A stretch of DNA of 64,000 bases. Origin: Mixta mediterraneensis. Its GTDB lineage: Bacteria; Pseudomonadota; Gammaproteobacteria; Enterobacterales; Enterobacteriaceae. A model generated the notes under the pieces. The model did no database searches. It was not told the origin of the DNA and saw only the letters and a program-made list of their open reading frames with translations. Below are positions 63,935 through 64,000 of the stretch, piece after piece (the first letter of the stretch is position 1; every line of letters starts with the position of its first letter). The stretch is taken from assembly GCF_014946725.1 (NCBI RefSeq), contig NZ_JACFXY010000003.1:350163-414162 (forward strand). Reading direction: 5' to 3'. The position numbers and the translations under genes were made by a program.

Positions 63935-64000
63935 TTAAATCTGGTTCAGATTCTTTTCTGCCCAGACCCGTTTTCCATCAAGTAACGTGGCCATTGGCGT
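63935..64000 (-). mobile_element. End of an IS transposase gene (IS481-like), cut by window
   Basis: The minus strand gives TPMATLLDGKRVWAEKNLNQ and a stop at 63935. The order RTP-x-x-x-L-x-DGK near the C-terminus is common in IS481/IS3-type integrase-fold transposases. The IS end should lie between about 63876 and 63934, where TCTGACAG and CTGTCAGA form an inverted repeat. The family name is tentative. Confidence 0.5.

Overview
The window is enterobacterial chromosome. The order tktB-talA / maeB / hemF-amiA / ypeA-yfeZ-yfeY / cysPTWA-cysM / crr-ptsI-ptsH / cysK-cysZ-zipA-ligA-ypeB / yfeH-yfeR / tRNA-Lys and three tRNA-Val / gltX / yfeC / two tRNA-Ala matches the E. coli cysK-gltX neighbourhood. 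It differs from E. coli in several ways: there is no eut operon between maeB and hemF, ampH lies next to tktB, and an extra two-component system sits between cysM and crr. This suits the Erwiniaceae (Pantoea/Erwinia type), but genus is an inference.

Positions 1 to about 30892 hold most of a transposable (Mu-like) prophage of the BcepMu layout. The late genes run leftward: holin, transglycosylase, Rz/Rz1, Mu-like packaging and head genes, then a contractile tail whose last genes (U, X, D) are P2-like; the rest of the tail lies off the left edge. The early genes run rightward: a Ner-like protein, a DDE transposase, a MuB-like ATPase, DUF3164, DUF2786, GemA-like and Mor-like proteins. A repressor, an A+T-rich lipoprotein gene (candidate moron) and a Dam-like methylase lie between the two arms. 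The right end of the prophage truncates ampH.

The prophage looks decayed or carries sequence errors. An IS21-family element with a 4-bp target duplication splits Rz/Rz1. The transglycosylase, DUF3164 and a small tail gene have internal stops. The sheath gene has a 1-nt deletion. The tail chaperone overlap, by contrast, looks like a genuine programmed frameshift.

From about 30893 to the right the DNA is core chromosome: pentose-phosphate enzymes, malic enzyme (1-nt frameshift), haem synthesis, an amidase, sulfate/thiosulfate uptake, both cysteine synthases (cysK frameshifted, cysM intact), the PTS general proteins, cell division (zipA), DNA ligase and glutamyl-tRNA synthetase. An IS1 copy has removed the middle of ypeA. 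The far right has tRNA-Ala genes, a degenerate formate/nitrite-transporter remnant and the end of another IS transposase.

Restoring one base in each of maeB, cysK and the sheath gene gives reading frames of 759, 323 and 475 codons. The first two are the usual E. coli lengths. These three may therefore be either recent mutations or sequencing errors; raw reads would decide.
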